Position numbers and translations under genes: made by a program. This document shows, one piece after another, positions 17,193 through 25,745 of a stretch of DNA of 40,084 nt. Positions within the stretch are counted from its first letter, which is position 1. Every line of letters begins with the position of its first letter. The stretch comes from an uncultured SAR86 cluster bacterium (GTDB taxonomy: Bacteria > Pseudomonadota > Gammaproteobacteria > Magnimaribacterales > AG-339-G14). The notes beneath the pieces were generated by a model. That model saw nothing but the letters and a program-made list of their open reading frames with translations. It was not told the DNA's origin and ran no database searches. The DNA is taken from NCBI GenBank assembly GCA_902629465.1, contig CACOQX010000008.1, positions 1 through 40,084 of the forward strand, given 5' to 3'.

Positions 17193-18175
17193 AAATACTC
17201 TCCGAATTTTCTACGAATCACTTTGGGAGATTCATTTAACATAAAAATATGACTTTTAAGATGAAAATCTTTGTCATCAATTTTTATGTTTGTATTTAAA
17301 ATAAAATATTTTGTCTCAAGGGTGAGATTTGATTTGGAAAATTTACTGGAAAAAGCTGTTTTTATTTCTTGTTGATTTAGGAAATCTGAAACTGATGAAT
17401 ACCCACCTAAAGGTTTGCTATTCAAAATGTTTCTTGCTTCAAGATTGCTTAGAGTATTTGAACTAAGAGCCACCAAGATATTCGGATAAAAGGGATTTAA
17501 CGAATTAATATTAATTTTTGTTTCAACGGAATTGAAGGCACATATATAGGGTTTTAATTTTTGGAAGATCTCTTCAGTCATACCTTTTACGTCTCTAAGT
17601 TCTGTAATATCAAAAAAGAACTGATTTGAAGTCAATCTCGAAGGTTTTTCATTTCTGTAAAAGTCATCCTCAACGCCGAGATAAGAATCTGGAAAAAAAT
17701 CTTTATCAAGCCAATCAATCACAGCAGGAGAAATTTCTTCAATTTTTTGATCTTGAATAAACAAGCTCTTCATGAGATTTTTGAAAAATTCTAAATTTTC
17801 TTGATTAGCAATTTCTTCACCTGTTGCCGATATAGAGATCAAGGAATTCAAATTAAAGCATTGGCCCATATCAACAATATTTGCTTCGAGATTTCCTCTT
17901 TCCAAAGGAAGATTTATTGGGCTTTTCTGAGAAAAATTATTTGCGGCAAGAACAATATTGCTTCTATTTTCTTTGTTGTTGAGATATTTTTTTGTGAAGG
18001 ATTCTAAACTTAATGTTGTGAGGATTGCTTGCTGCTCACTAATCATATTTTTTTCATTTTCAAGATTCGTAGATACCATGGAAAACAAACCTGCACTTAC
18101 TGAAGCGATTATTGCAGTTACAAAAAGCGCCATAATCAAGGCGGCGCCCTTGAATTTTTTATCCAACAATGTCAT
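17189..18175 (-). CDS. gspK: Type II secretion minor pseudopilin K
   Basis: The largest pseudopilin (328 residues), which caps the pseudopilus tip with GspI and GspJ. The prepilin leader cuts at FKG|AALIMALF. As is normal for GspK, the +5 glutamate of other pilins is missing. After the membrane helix comes a large globular domain with an NLNSLISI segment, an AVIDWLD motif and an ETKININSLNP helix-hairpin region, all typical. It overlaps gspJ by 17 bases. Must be processed by the prepilin peptidase encoded divergently from gspC. Confidence 0.92.
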   Translation of the reverse strand: MTLLDKKFKGAALIMALFVTAIIASVSAGLFSMVSTNLENEKNMISEQQAILTTLSLESFTKKYLNNKENRSNIVLAANNFSQKSPINLPLERGNLEANIVDMGQCFNLNSLISISATGEEIANQENLEFFKNLMKSLFIQDQKIEEISPAVIDWLDKDFFPDSYLGVEDDFYRNEKPSRLTSNQFFFDITELRDVKGMTEEIFQKLKPYICAFNSVETKININSLNPFYPNILVALSSNTLSNLEARNILNSKPLGGYSSVSDFLNQQEIKTAFSSKFSKSNLTLETKYFILNTNIKIDDKDFHLKSHIFMLNESPKVIRRKFGEYL

Positions 18176-18767
18176 CTCCGCTTATGAATAGTATTTTTTT
18201 GAAATTACCCTCAGAAAACTTAATGTTGACCTCCATCAAAGTAGGATAAATATCTAAATCAGCTTCATTGAATGGTGGCCAGGTGAGATATTCATTTTTC
18301 TCATACAAAACTTTAATTTCTAAATCTTCAATTTCTGAAATCAAAGCAAAAGCCTTGGCCTCATAAGAGGAATTTAAAAAATTTGAAAAATTTCTATAAA
18401 GAACATTGTCTTCTATTTTATAAATGACTTTATTGATGGCCCCAAGATCATCTAAGCCATCGGAAGATGAATTTCTTACTAGTTCTAATAGTGGTTCGCC
18501 ATCTCTAAAGTTATTATTTAACTTAAAAAAACTTGGAAACTGATCGATTTGACTGGGTCTTGGAAATTGTTTGGCTACATGAAATAAATCATCTTCTAGA
18601 AGCTCGCTAAAAACAGCTAATTCGTTAAGAAGTTTAGATTTTGAACTGATACCGATTGAAGATGAAACCGAAGTATTAAGAAAGGTTAAAGACAAAAGAC
18701 TTATCAATGAAAATAATGACATGACAATCAAAACTTCAACGAGCGTGTAACCTTTTAAATTATTCAT
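18159..18767 (-). CDS. gspJ: Type II secretion minor pseudopilin J
   Basis: A 202-residue pseudopilin. The leader MNNLKG is followed by YTLVEVLIVMSLFSLIS with the +5 glutamate, then the beta-rich globular domain (SDGLDDLGAINKVIYKIE; PPFNEADLDIYPTLMEVNI). GspJ joins I and K at the pseudopilus tip. The start ATG overlaps the gspI stop by 8 bases, fitting coupled translation of tip subunits at similar levels. Confidence 0.92.
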   Translation of the reverse strand: MNNLKGYTLVEVLIVMSLFSLISLLSLTFLNTSVSSSIGISSKSKLLNELAVFSELLEDDLFHVAKQFPRPSQIDQFPSFFKLNNNFRDGEPLLELVRNSSSDGLDDLGAINKVIYKIEDNVLYRNFSNFLNSSYEAKAFALISEIEDLEIKVLYEKNEYLTWPPFNEADLDIYPTLMEVNIKFSEGNFKKILFISGDDIVG

Positions 18768-19113
18768 TGATTGCTTTGTATATTTCCAATTTAGTTGATT
18801 TTTCGGTCTCTTCGGAAATGACTTCTACTTCGATATTTAAAGAATTCTGCTTTGGATCAATCGTTATCTTTCTATTCCAAATATAGGGATAACCCATGAA
18901 TTCTTCTCTTTGAGTGAGTAAATTGTTGGTCAGGTAGTTTTCATCAAAATAAGATCTAATGATTATGTTTTCTGCCAAAGTCCCCCGATAAAAATCATCG
19001 CTTAATGAAGATATAGTTTTTGTACTATACGATAGAGAGGTTATTCCTGTGACTGCAACCAGTGACAGAATAAAAAGCGAAACGAGAACCTCTACTAAAG
19101 TAAATCCTTTCAT
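18760..19113 (-). CDS. gspI: Type II secretion minor pseudopilin I
   Basis: A 117-residue pseudopilin starting MKG|FTLVEVLVSLFILSLVAV with the +5 glutamate. I chose ATG 19113 because its A is the last base of the gspG stop (TAATG) and it gives the short leader usual for GspI. An in-frame TTG at 19122 would add three residues. The globular part includes WNRKITIDP, a conserved GspI block. It immediately follows gspG, where most T2SS operons carry gspH. Confidence 0.92.
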   Translation of the reverse strand: MKGFTLVEVLVSLFILSLVAVTGITSLSYSTKTISSLSDDFYRGTLAENIIIRSYFDENYLTNNLLTQREEFMGYPYIWNRKITIDPKQNSLNIEVEVISEETEKSTKLEIYKAINE

Positions 19114-19547
19114 TATTCCCAATTACCTATATCTCGATCCATGCCTTCACCTCCTTGTTGGCCATCGGCGCCATAAGAAAATAAGTCAAACGGTCCGTTA
19201 TCTCCGGGTCTTTTGTATTGATACTCATTGCCCCAAGGATCTGTTTCTAATTTTCTGATGTAGCCGCCTTGGCGATATCTATTTTTAAAACGATGGTTTG
19301 CAGGGGCTTGAGTAAGAGCTTGTAAGCCTTCATCGCTGGTCGGATAAGAGAACATATCCAATCGATAAAGCTCTAGAGCTTGTTCGTATATTCTTATGTC
19401 GGCTAATGCTTTATCTGCTCTTGCTCTGTCTTGGCTGGGCAGTACGTTGATGGCAACAACTGCAGTTAATAAGCCGATGATCATTAGTACCACAAGAATT
19501 TCTATCAAGCTGAAACCTGATAATTTTTTTAAAACGATTTTTTTCAT
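19113..19547 (-). CDS. gspG: Type II secretion major pseudopilin G
   Basis: The 144-residue major subunit of the pseudopilus. The leader ends KKLSG with FSLIEILVVLMIIGLL after the cut. The globular domain has the hallmark YRLDMFSYPTSDEGLQAL, DPWGNEYQY and the calcium-site region FDLFSYGADGQQGG near the C-terminus. It is highly conserved and full length. It is normally the most abundant T2SS protein, yet no separate promoter is visible ahead of it, so abundance would have to come from translation or mRNA stability. Confidence 0.97.
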   Translation of the reverse strand: MKKIVLKKLSGFSLIEILVVLMIIGLLTAVVAINVLPSQDRARADKALADIRIYEQALELYRLDMFSYPTSDEGLQALTQAPANHRFKNRYRQGGYIRKLETDPWGNEYQYKRPGDNGPFDLFSYGADGQQGGEGMDRDIGNWE

Positions 19548-19551
19548 AGTA

Positions 19552-20757
19552 TTAATTTAAAGTTAAAGTGTTTAATTGAATTAATGGTAACAGGATAGCA
19601 AGGACGATAAGAGCTACAAACATGCCAAGGAATACTACAATTAGCGGCTCGAGTAAATTCATGGTGATTTTTGTAGAGCTTTGGAATTTATCTTCTAAAT
19701 AAACCGATACTTTCTCAAGCATTTCTTCAAGTCTTCCTGACCTTTCTCCGTTTTCGATCATTTGTGTCACCAAAGGCGGGATAACTTGAATTTTTTCTAA
19801 GCTTGACGCCAAAGACTCCCCTTCAGCAACTTTATTCGCTGTTGATTTAACCTGTTGGCGTAGGTAACTGTTTGAAATGGTATCAGCTGAGATTTCAAGC
19901 GCGTTGATTATGGAAATGTTGCTGGATCTTAGAATGCTTAAAGAATTGGTAAATCTAGATAAATCCGAATCTATTAAGGAGTTCTTTAGAACGGGAACTG
20001 AGAGAAAAAATTTATCTAATTTTGATCTGAATAACTCATAACCGATTGATCTTATGGTGATAAAACCAATCAAACAGGTAATGAATATAGCCGAGTAAAA
20101 GAGGTAACTGGTAAATACAGATGACAAGAACAGCAATGATTTTGTAATTAATGGCAAGTCTCTATTCAAAGAAGAAAATTGACTTACCACTTCTGGAACG
20201 ACAAAAGACAAAAGCAAAACAATCACAACTATCGCTATGGCAAAAAGAATAAACGGGTATACCAAGGCACCAATAATATCTTGAGATATTTTTGATTTTC
20301 TCTCTAGAAAATCAGATGTTTTTTCTAAGACCATACCTAAATCACCAGAAGTTTCTCCGGCTCTGACTAAAGAACAATAAAGTCGATCAAAGCTCTCCGG
20401 ATGATCTTCAAGCGATTCCGATAGCTTGAAACCCGCTTTTACCTTATTGGAAATATTTGAAAGTTTACCTTTAATCAAAGGCGAATCTATTTGTTTGGCT
20501 ACAGAGTCTAAGGCCTGATCTACTGGAATGCCCCCATTGATCAAAGTTGAAAGTTGACGGGTAATGAGGCTTAACTTTGATGAAGATATTTTTCGAAATA
20601 AAGAGATATTGAATCTGTTTTTTGACTCTTTTAGGTTTATTGGAATGAGTCTTCTATTTTTTAATTCTTCTTGAGCTTCACTTAAATTCTCAGCAATCAG
20701 AACTCCGGTTTCTGTTATCCCAGTAGGATCTAAAGCTTTGTAAGAATAATTTGGCAT
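19552..20757 (-). CDS. gspF: Type II secretion inner-membrane platform protein F
   Basis: A 401-residue polytopic protein at the base of the pseudopilus. It starts with the MPNYSYKALDPTG block, has two repeated T2SSF cytoplasmic domains (about 70-190 and 270-395), and three membrane helices (about 170-190, 220-240 and 370-395). The conserved GGIPVDQALD and VRAGETSGDLGMVLE segments are present, with a matching IENGERSGRLEEML in the second repeat. Two bases separate it from gspE. Confidence 0.96.
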   Translation of the reverse strand: MPNYSYKALDPTGITETGVLIAENLSEAQEELKNRRLIPINLKESKNRFNISLFRKISSSKLSLITRQLSTLINGGIPVDQALDSVAKQIDSPLIKGKLSNISNKVKAGFKLSESLEDHPESFDRLYCSLVRAGETSGDLGMVLEKTSDFLERKSKISQDIIGALVYPFILFAIAIVVIVLLLSFVVPEVVSQFSSLNRDLPLITKSLLFLSSVFTSYLFYSAIFITCLIGFITIRSIGYELFRSKLDKFFLSVPVLKNSLIDSDLSRFTNSLSILRSSNISIINALEISADTISNSYLRQQVKSTANKVAEGESLASSLEKIQVIPPLVTQMIENGERSGRLEEMLEKVSVYLEDKFQSSTKITMNLLEPLIVVFLGMFVALIVLAILLPLIQLNTLTLN

Positions 20758-20759
20758 TA

Positions 20760-22127
20760 CTAATTTTTCTCTTGCAGAACCCTTCTGAGCTCATCTTCCG
20801 AAGTTAAGCCTAAGTTAACTTTCTCTTGTCCATCGAGCTCCAGAGTATTGTTATCATTGAAAGCGATATTCTTAATTTCACTTTCCGAACCCTTGTTGTG
20901 GATCTGCTCTTTGATATCGTCATTAATCAGAATGGATTCAAAAATGCCGATTCTTCCAGAAAGTTCCTGACTGGTAGGATCAATTTTTCTTACCAGTCTT
21001 TGTGCGATTACCATTCGCAGTGAACTGGCAATTAGATAGGGTTCCACACCCATATCAATAAGTCTTGTAATTGCACCAACCGAATCATTGGTATGCACAG
21101 TAGATAAAACCAAGTGTCCGGTTAAACTTGCTTGAATGGCAATGTCAGCAGTTTCCTTATCTCTGATTTCTCCAACCATAACGACATCCGGGTCTTGTCT
21201 TAAAATTGCTCTTAAACCTTTTTCAAAAGTTAAGCCAACTCGATTGTTAACTTGTGTTTGCCCCACTCCCTCAATTGCATACTCAATAGGATCCTCAACG
21301 GTTAGGATGTTTCTGGTTTGATCGTTTAAGTAGTTCAAACCTGAATACAAAGTAGTAGTCTTACCCGATCCAGTAGGACCAGTTACCAGAATGATGCCAC
21401 TATTGTTTTTCAATTCAGTTTGGTAGTTGCCTAAAAGACTCTCTGTCATACCAAGTTCTTTAAGATCAAGGCTGGAATCTGCTTTATCTAGTAATCTCAA
21501 AACTATTCGTTCCCCATAACTTGAAGGTAAGGTTGAAACTCTAATATCTACCCATCGTTCTCCAAGTTTGAGGGACATCCTGCCATCTTGAGGGATTCGT
21601 CTCTCTGCAATATCCAAATTAGACATGATTTTTATTCGCGCATTCAATAATGGTGAAATTCTAGAGCTTGGCCTTATCTTTTCTTTAAGAATTCCATCCG
21701 TTCTGAATCTAATAATCAAATTCTCTTCATAGGGTTCAATATGGATATCGGAGGCTCCGTCTTTGATTGCCTCAGACAAAATCGCATTGATTAGTCTGAT
21801 TACTGGAGAATCTGTACTGTCATCCAATAAATCTTCGGTTTTTGGTAAATCAAGCACCAAAGAATCCAAATCAACATCCTCGTGGATATTCTCTGCTAAG
21901 GATTCTGATGACTGTGTTTTGTCGGAATAAGATTCAGAAAGTTTTTTATTGAACTCGGAAAAATCTATTTGTTTGGTTTCAACAGGTAATTTGTATTTGG
22001 ACTGGATATGAGCGATTGCATTGATGTCGCAATCGTCGGTATGAAAAATCAATATCGAGTCGCTACTCACTTCTGGAAGAAGTTGATTATCCTTACAAAA
22101 TTTATAACTGAAGTCTTTGTCAGTCAT
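20760..22127 (-). CDS. gspE: Type II secretion ATPase E without the C-terminal zinc module
   Basis: The 455-residue cytoplasmic ATPase that drives pseudopilus assembly. The N2-type domain starts near residue 105 (SPVIRLINAIL; DGASDIHIEP). The Walker A GPTGSGKT is at 250-257, the Asp box around 275-282, the Walker B DPDVVMVGEI about 313-322, and the His box GHLVLSTVHTND about 337-348. Most GspE and PilB proteins carry a four-cysteine zinc-binding insert after AQRLVR; here R380 is followed by only about ten residues before GRIGIFES and no CxxC exists. The enzyme core is otherwise intact, so the gene is likely functional with a trimmed CM domain. Confidence 0.96.
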   Translation of the reverse strand: MTDKDFSYKFCKDNQLLPEVSSDSILIFHTDDCDINAIAHIQSKYKLPVETKQIDFSEFNKKLSESYSDKTQSSESLAENIHEDVDLDSLVLDLPKTEDLLDDSTDSPVIRLINAILSEAIKDGASDIHIEPYEENLIIRFRTDGILKEKIRPSSRISPLLNARIKIMSNLDIAERRIPQDGRMSLKLGERWVDIRVSTLPSSYGERIVLRLLDKADSSLDLKELGMTESLLGNYQTELKNNSGIILVTGPTGSGKTTTLYSGLNYLNDQTRNILTVEDPIEYAIEGVGQTQVNNRVGLTFEKGLRAILRQDPDVVMVGEIRDKETADIAIQASLTGHLVLSTVHTNDSVGAITRLIDMGVEPYLIASSLRMVIAQRLVRKIDPTSQELSGRIGIFESILINDDIKEQIHNKGSESEIKNIAFNDNNTLELDGQEKVNLGLTSEDELRRVLQEKN

Positions 22128-22130
22128 CTT

Positions 22131-24047
22131 TTATACTTCTTCTTCCTTGATTTTTGGTTTGTTTTCTTCCTCAGCATCGAAAATTAATTTTTCAAGCAAG
22201 TCCAAGTCAGGTGAGGTTTTTCCTTTTTTGCTTCTAAGCATTTCTTGAGCTCTCAAATAATCGTATTTTGTATTTGTCAGAGCCTGCATATCTTGAGAGG
22301 TTCTGATGATTGTCGGTTTCAGGAATACTACTAAATTTTTCTTATTAATGGTGGTTTGTTCCTGGCGAAAAGCCTTACCGATAACTGGTATATCACCAAG
22401 CAAAGGAACCTTTCTTATTGACTCTTGGATGTCATCATCGATCAATCCTCCCAGTACAATAGTTTGGTTATCTTCAACCATGACCACCGTTTCTATAGCT
22501 CTTTTGTTAGTAACAATTTCTGCTGATCCTGCAGAAATAGGCCCAGAAAGTGAAGAAACTTCCTGTTCAATATCCAATTTTATTGAGTTGCCCTCATTGA
22601 TTTGAGGTTTTACACTTAATTTGATTCCAATTTCCTGACGCGTAACTGTTCTAAATGGATTTGAATTATTGGTACCTAAAGACTCTCCAGTGGTAATCGG
22701 TATCTCTTGACCGACAATAATTGATGACTCTTCGTTATCCATAGTCAATATTGAGGGAGTAGAAAGTACATTTGAGTCGCTATTTTTTGCAAGCACGTTT
22801 AGTATTGCAGCAAAGCTATCGCCGCCTTTTTTATACTTACCAACACCAGTTGCAAAACCATCCAAACTTAACAAAGTAGATAAGACAGCAGTTGTACTTC
22901 CTCCAGGAGTTAATCCTCCAACAAGCGCCGAAAGATCAGGCGTCGGATTACCAAATCTTTGAGATGCAATCGGTGAATTAGAACCTTCGCCACTAAATAA
23001 AAATTGAAAACCCAAGTCTTTTGATAACTGATCTGATATTTCAACAATAATTGCTTCAACTAGAACTTGCGCTCTCCTAATATCAAGCTGGCTGATAATT
23101 CCAGTCAAGGAGGTCATCACATCTGGCTCGGCTGAAATTATGAGTGAATTGGTTTCTTCATGAGCTGTGATGGAAGTATTGCCTTTGTTTGAGCTTTTTT
23201 CATCAATATTCGGTGTCATCTTATTGAGAATTTCAACTAAGGCAGCGGCATCTGCGTATTTTAAATAAACAACCTTTAAGGAACTTGTGCCTTGGTCTTT
23301 TACATCGAGCTTTATTACGACAGCCTTCATTCGTTCTACAATTTCTTGATCACCGAATAGTAAAACGCTGTTGCTCCTTTCAATTGCATAAGCATTGAAA
23401 TCATTTGGCGCCATACCGCCAGAGTTCTCTGAAAAAACTTTATCTATCAATTTAGAAATTTGAGCGGAAGAAGAGTTTTTCAATTTAACGATTTCGTAAA
23501 CATCGGCAGGATTTTTATCCAGTTCATCAACAAGTTGTCTAATTCTTTTAACATTTGCATTTCGATCGGTAAGTATCAGACTGTTGCTGGGCGCATAAAC
23601 TGCAATGTGTCCCTGAGAATTTATGAGTGGTCTTATTAAAGGAATCAAAGCATTTGCAGAAGTTTGACTCGGTCTAATGATGGTCGAAACTAATGCATCT
23701 TCGGGCGAAACGGGTTTTGATACTTCAGTAAAGCTTTGCCTGCCCATTGAGGCAGGAACTATTTTGACCGCATTTGCTTGTTCAACTGCGGTAAAACCAT
23801 GAACACTGAGGACTGAAAGAAAAATCTCGTAAGCTTCTTCGATCGTTAAATCATCTCTTGAAATAACAGTTACGTTTGCCTTCACTCTTGGATCTACGAC
23901 AAAAGACTTACCCGTCAAAGATGCAATATCTGAGACAAAAGATTTAATGTCTGCATCTCGCATATTAATCGTCACCGACCATAAGCTAGATGAAAGTCCA
24001 AAAATAAGCGCATAGGCGCAATAATTCTTATAAATTGAATAAATCAT
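22131..24047 (-). CDS. gspD: Type II secretion outer-membrane secretin D
   Basis: A 638-residue secretin that forms the outer-membrane gate. A signal sequence (YALIFGLSSSLWS) precedes the N0 domain (VTINMRDADIKSFVSDI...). N1-N3 repeats follow to about residue 320, including VKLKNSSSAQISKLI and VVYLKYADAAALVEIL. The secretin core then contains QVLVEAIIVEISDQL, SSIIVGQEIPITTG and the family signature VPLLGDIPVIGKAFR. A charged C-terminal tail (residues about 595-638) is present; whether it is an S-domain for a pilotin cannot be judged. No pilotin gene is visible. Confidence 0.97.
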   Translation of the reverse strand: MIYSIYKNYCAYALIFGLSSSLWSVTINMRDADIKSFVSDIASLTGKSFVVDPRVKANVTVISRDDLTIEEAYEIFLSVLSVHGFTAVEQANAVKIVPASMGRQSFTEVSKPVSPEDALVSTIIRPSQTSANALIPLIRPLINSQGHIAVYAPSNSLILTDRNANVKRIRQLVDELDKNPADVYEIVKLKNSSSAQISKLIDKVFSENSGGMAPNDFNAYAIERSNSVLLFGDQEIVERMKAVVIKLDVKDQGTSSLKVVYLKYADAAALVEILNKMTPNIDEKSSNKGNTSITAHEETNSLIISAEPDVMTSLTGIISQLDIRRAQVLVEAIIVEISDQLSKDLGFQFLFSGEGSNSPIASQRFGNPTPDLSALVGGLTPGGSTTAVLSTLLSLDGFATGVGKYKKGGDSFAAILNVLAKNSDSNVLSTPSILTMDNEESSIIVGQEIPITTGESLGTNNSNPFRTVTRQEIGIKLSVKPQINEGNSIKLDIEQEVSSLSGPISAGSAEIVTNKRAIETVVMVEDNQTIVLGGLIDDDIQESIRKVPLLGDIPVIGKAFRQEQTTINKKNLVVFLKPTIIRTSQDMQALTNTKYDYLRAQEMLRSKKGKTSPDLDLLEKLIFDAEEENKPKIKEEEV

Positions 24048-24060
24048 AATTTTTTTTGGT

Positions 24061-24915
24061 TTAGTTAATGTTTATATCGACGGATACAACTTGATCGTCT
24101 CTAACTAAATCGAGGTTAAGCGATGCTAAGTCAGAGAAAAAAGAATTAATTGAATCTTGATCAGAGAGGTCAATTTCTGCAACGGAAAGTCCATTGATAG
24201 ACTTCACAATATCCCCAGGCCTCAATTCCGAAGAATCAAAAAGCGCAGTACTCTCCCCTGGACTTATTTCAAGACCGGAAAAAGTTCCATCATCAAATAC
24301 AGGAGCAAAAGTGATTAGCTTCGCAATTTCCTGATTTTCAATCCACTCTTTGCTGATGGTGGGTTTTTGCTGCGATGCAATTTTTATAGAAGTATTCCCC
24401 TGAACAACTCTTTCCATACCCTTTATTACTGAGCCTTTAAAAAAGGACAAGCTTTCGGTTACGCCAGAACGCTTGATGGTGACAAAATCTTTGTTAATTG
24501 AATCCAAGTAAACGTTATCGGAAATCATATCTCCCACGAGATAAGTTTTTTGATCGTTTTGATTGAAGCCAATTATTGCCGATTTAACTTCATCAGAAGA
24601 AGTTACGCCGTAAAGTTTCAAAGATAATGAAGTTTCAGGAGCTTTAACAAGACTTTCATAGATAGACAGACCATCAATTTCAACATCAGATGAAAATGGA
24701 TTGTCTATGATTCTAGGAGCATCGCTGGATGCAAAAGAGCTGTTAAAGTTATTTGAACTTAATTGGTTGTTAAAAATCAATCCGAGTAATATTGAAGAAA
24801 ACTCTAAAGAAAAAACTAATAAAAGTGCGCCAGAAATAGAGAATTTAAGATTTTTCTCATTCAAGTAACTTTTGTATCTTTCTAAATTGATACCCTTTAA
24901 GTAGTCAAATACCAT
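24061..24915 (-). CDS. gspC: Type II secretion protein C with PDZ domain
   Basis: A 284-residue inner-membrane protein bridging platform and secretin. One membrane helix (about 27-50) follows a short cytoplasmic N-terminus. A homology region (LKLYGVTSSDEVKSAIIGF, about 98-116) contacts GspD N0. A C-terminal PDZ domain (about 205-284: LRPGDIVKSINGLSV) is thought to help choose substrates. It is the first gene of the T2SS run. No Shine-Dalgarno sequence precedes the ATG, and the predicted -10 hexamer lies only about ten bases upstream, so the message may be nearly leaderless. Confidence 0.92.
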   Translation of the reverse strand: MVFDYLKGINLERYKSYLNEKNLKFSISGALLLVFSLEFSSILLGLIFNNQLSSNNFNSSFASSDAPRIIDNPFSSDVEIDGLSIYESLVKAPETSLSLKLYGVTSSDEVKSAIIGFNQNDQKTYLVGDMISDNVYLDSINKDFVTIKRSGVTESLSFFKGSVIKGMERVVQGNTSIKIASQQKPTISKEWIENQEIAKLITFAPVFDDGTFSGLEISPGESTALFDSSELRPGDIVKSINGLSVAEIDLSDQDSINSFFSDLASLNLDLVRDDQVVSVDININ

Positions 24916-24925
24916 ATATCAATTG

Positions 24926-24955
24926 ATTTTATGTCATATTTAGTCAAATTGACAA
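24926..24955 (-). promoter_or_regulatory. Candidate sigma-70 promoter for the gsp run
   Basis: On the minus strand TTGTCA (24955-24950) and TAAAAT (24931-24926) are separated by 18 bases, just ahead of gspC. The -35 is embedded in a short palindrome GTCAAATTGAC (24943-24953) that could bind a regulator. This is the only plausible start site seen for the 16-gene run; the call is by eye. Confidence 0.4.
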
Positions 24956-24967
24956 AGATTTATACCA

Positions 24968-25738
24968 ATGATTATCTCTATATATATTATTTTTTCTGCC
25001 CTTTTGGGTAGCTTTCTAGCAAGCTTTATCTATCGCTACATTAATAAAAATATCGAAGCAGATTCATATGTGGAAAGCATTAATATTTATACTGAACCCT
25101 CTTTTTGTCCTGCCTGTAAGACTAAAATTGATTGGTATCACCTCATTCCTGTACTGAGTTACTTGTTCTTAAGAGGAAAAGCCAAATGCTGTGGTGCAAC
25201 AATCTCATCAAGATACTTCTTCATAGAAATATTGGTCATTTTTTTGTTTTTATTAATTTTTATAACAAATGATAACGTTGGTCTTATTTTCCTTAAAAGC
25301 TTAATAACTTTAAATCTAATATTTATTGCTTTGATTGATCACAAGCATAAAGTCATTCCACTAAGCTCTCTTCTACTTTTGACTATCTTTGCGATAGTAC
25401 TTTCGCAACAGACAAATATTTTAAATTTATCTGAGCTTTTCGTTGCGTTGGTTTCCGGATTAATTCTTCTAAGTCTTAGATGGTTTTACCTCAAATTTAG
25501 AAAACGCGAAGGCCTTGGTCTAGGAGATGTTATCCTCTTTCCAATATTAACTTTAATGGTACCAATGAATATGGTTCCAATAATATTGCTAACTGCATCT
25601 CTTTTAGGAATCGTAGAATTTTTGGTGAGTACGAAACTTAAAAAAGACTCTGAGATTGCGTTCGGATCTCACTTATCAATAGCGGGCTATCTTGGATTAA
25701 TAAACTTTTATCCTATTCTGCAAATTAATTTTTTTTAA
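24968..25738 (+). CDS. gspO: Prepilin peptidase / N-methyltransferase
   Basis: A 256-residue polytopic aspartyl protease that trims and methylates the pseudopilins. Catalytic aspartates are D124 in ALIDHKHKVIP and D187 in GLGLGDVIL. The cytoplasmic zinc loop has C47-P-A-C50 but the second pair is adjacent (C74-C75 in KAKCCGAT) instead of the usual CxxC. The LIPVLSYLFLRGKAK block and the SRYFFIEI segment are typical. It is divergent from gspC across 52 bases, so it is probably dedicated to this T2SS; it could equally be the cell's only PilD. Confidence 0.93.
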   Translation: MIISIYIIFSALLGSFLASFIYRYINKNIEADSYVESINIYTEPSFCPACKTKIDWYHLIPVLSYLFLRGKAKCCGATISSRYFFIEILVIFLFLLIFITNDNVGLIFLKSLITLNLIFIALIDHKHKVIPLSSLLLLTIFAIVLSQQTNILNLSELFVALVSGLILLSLRWFYLKFRKREGLGLGDVILFPILTLMVPMNMVPIILLTASLLGIVEFLVSTKLKKDSEIAFGSHLSIAGYLGLINFYPILQINFF

Positions 25739-25745
25739 ATAGTTT

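Noticed and set aside
17189..18175. GspK lacking the +5 glutamate as a defect
   Set aside because: This is the normal state of GspK tip pseudopilins.
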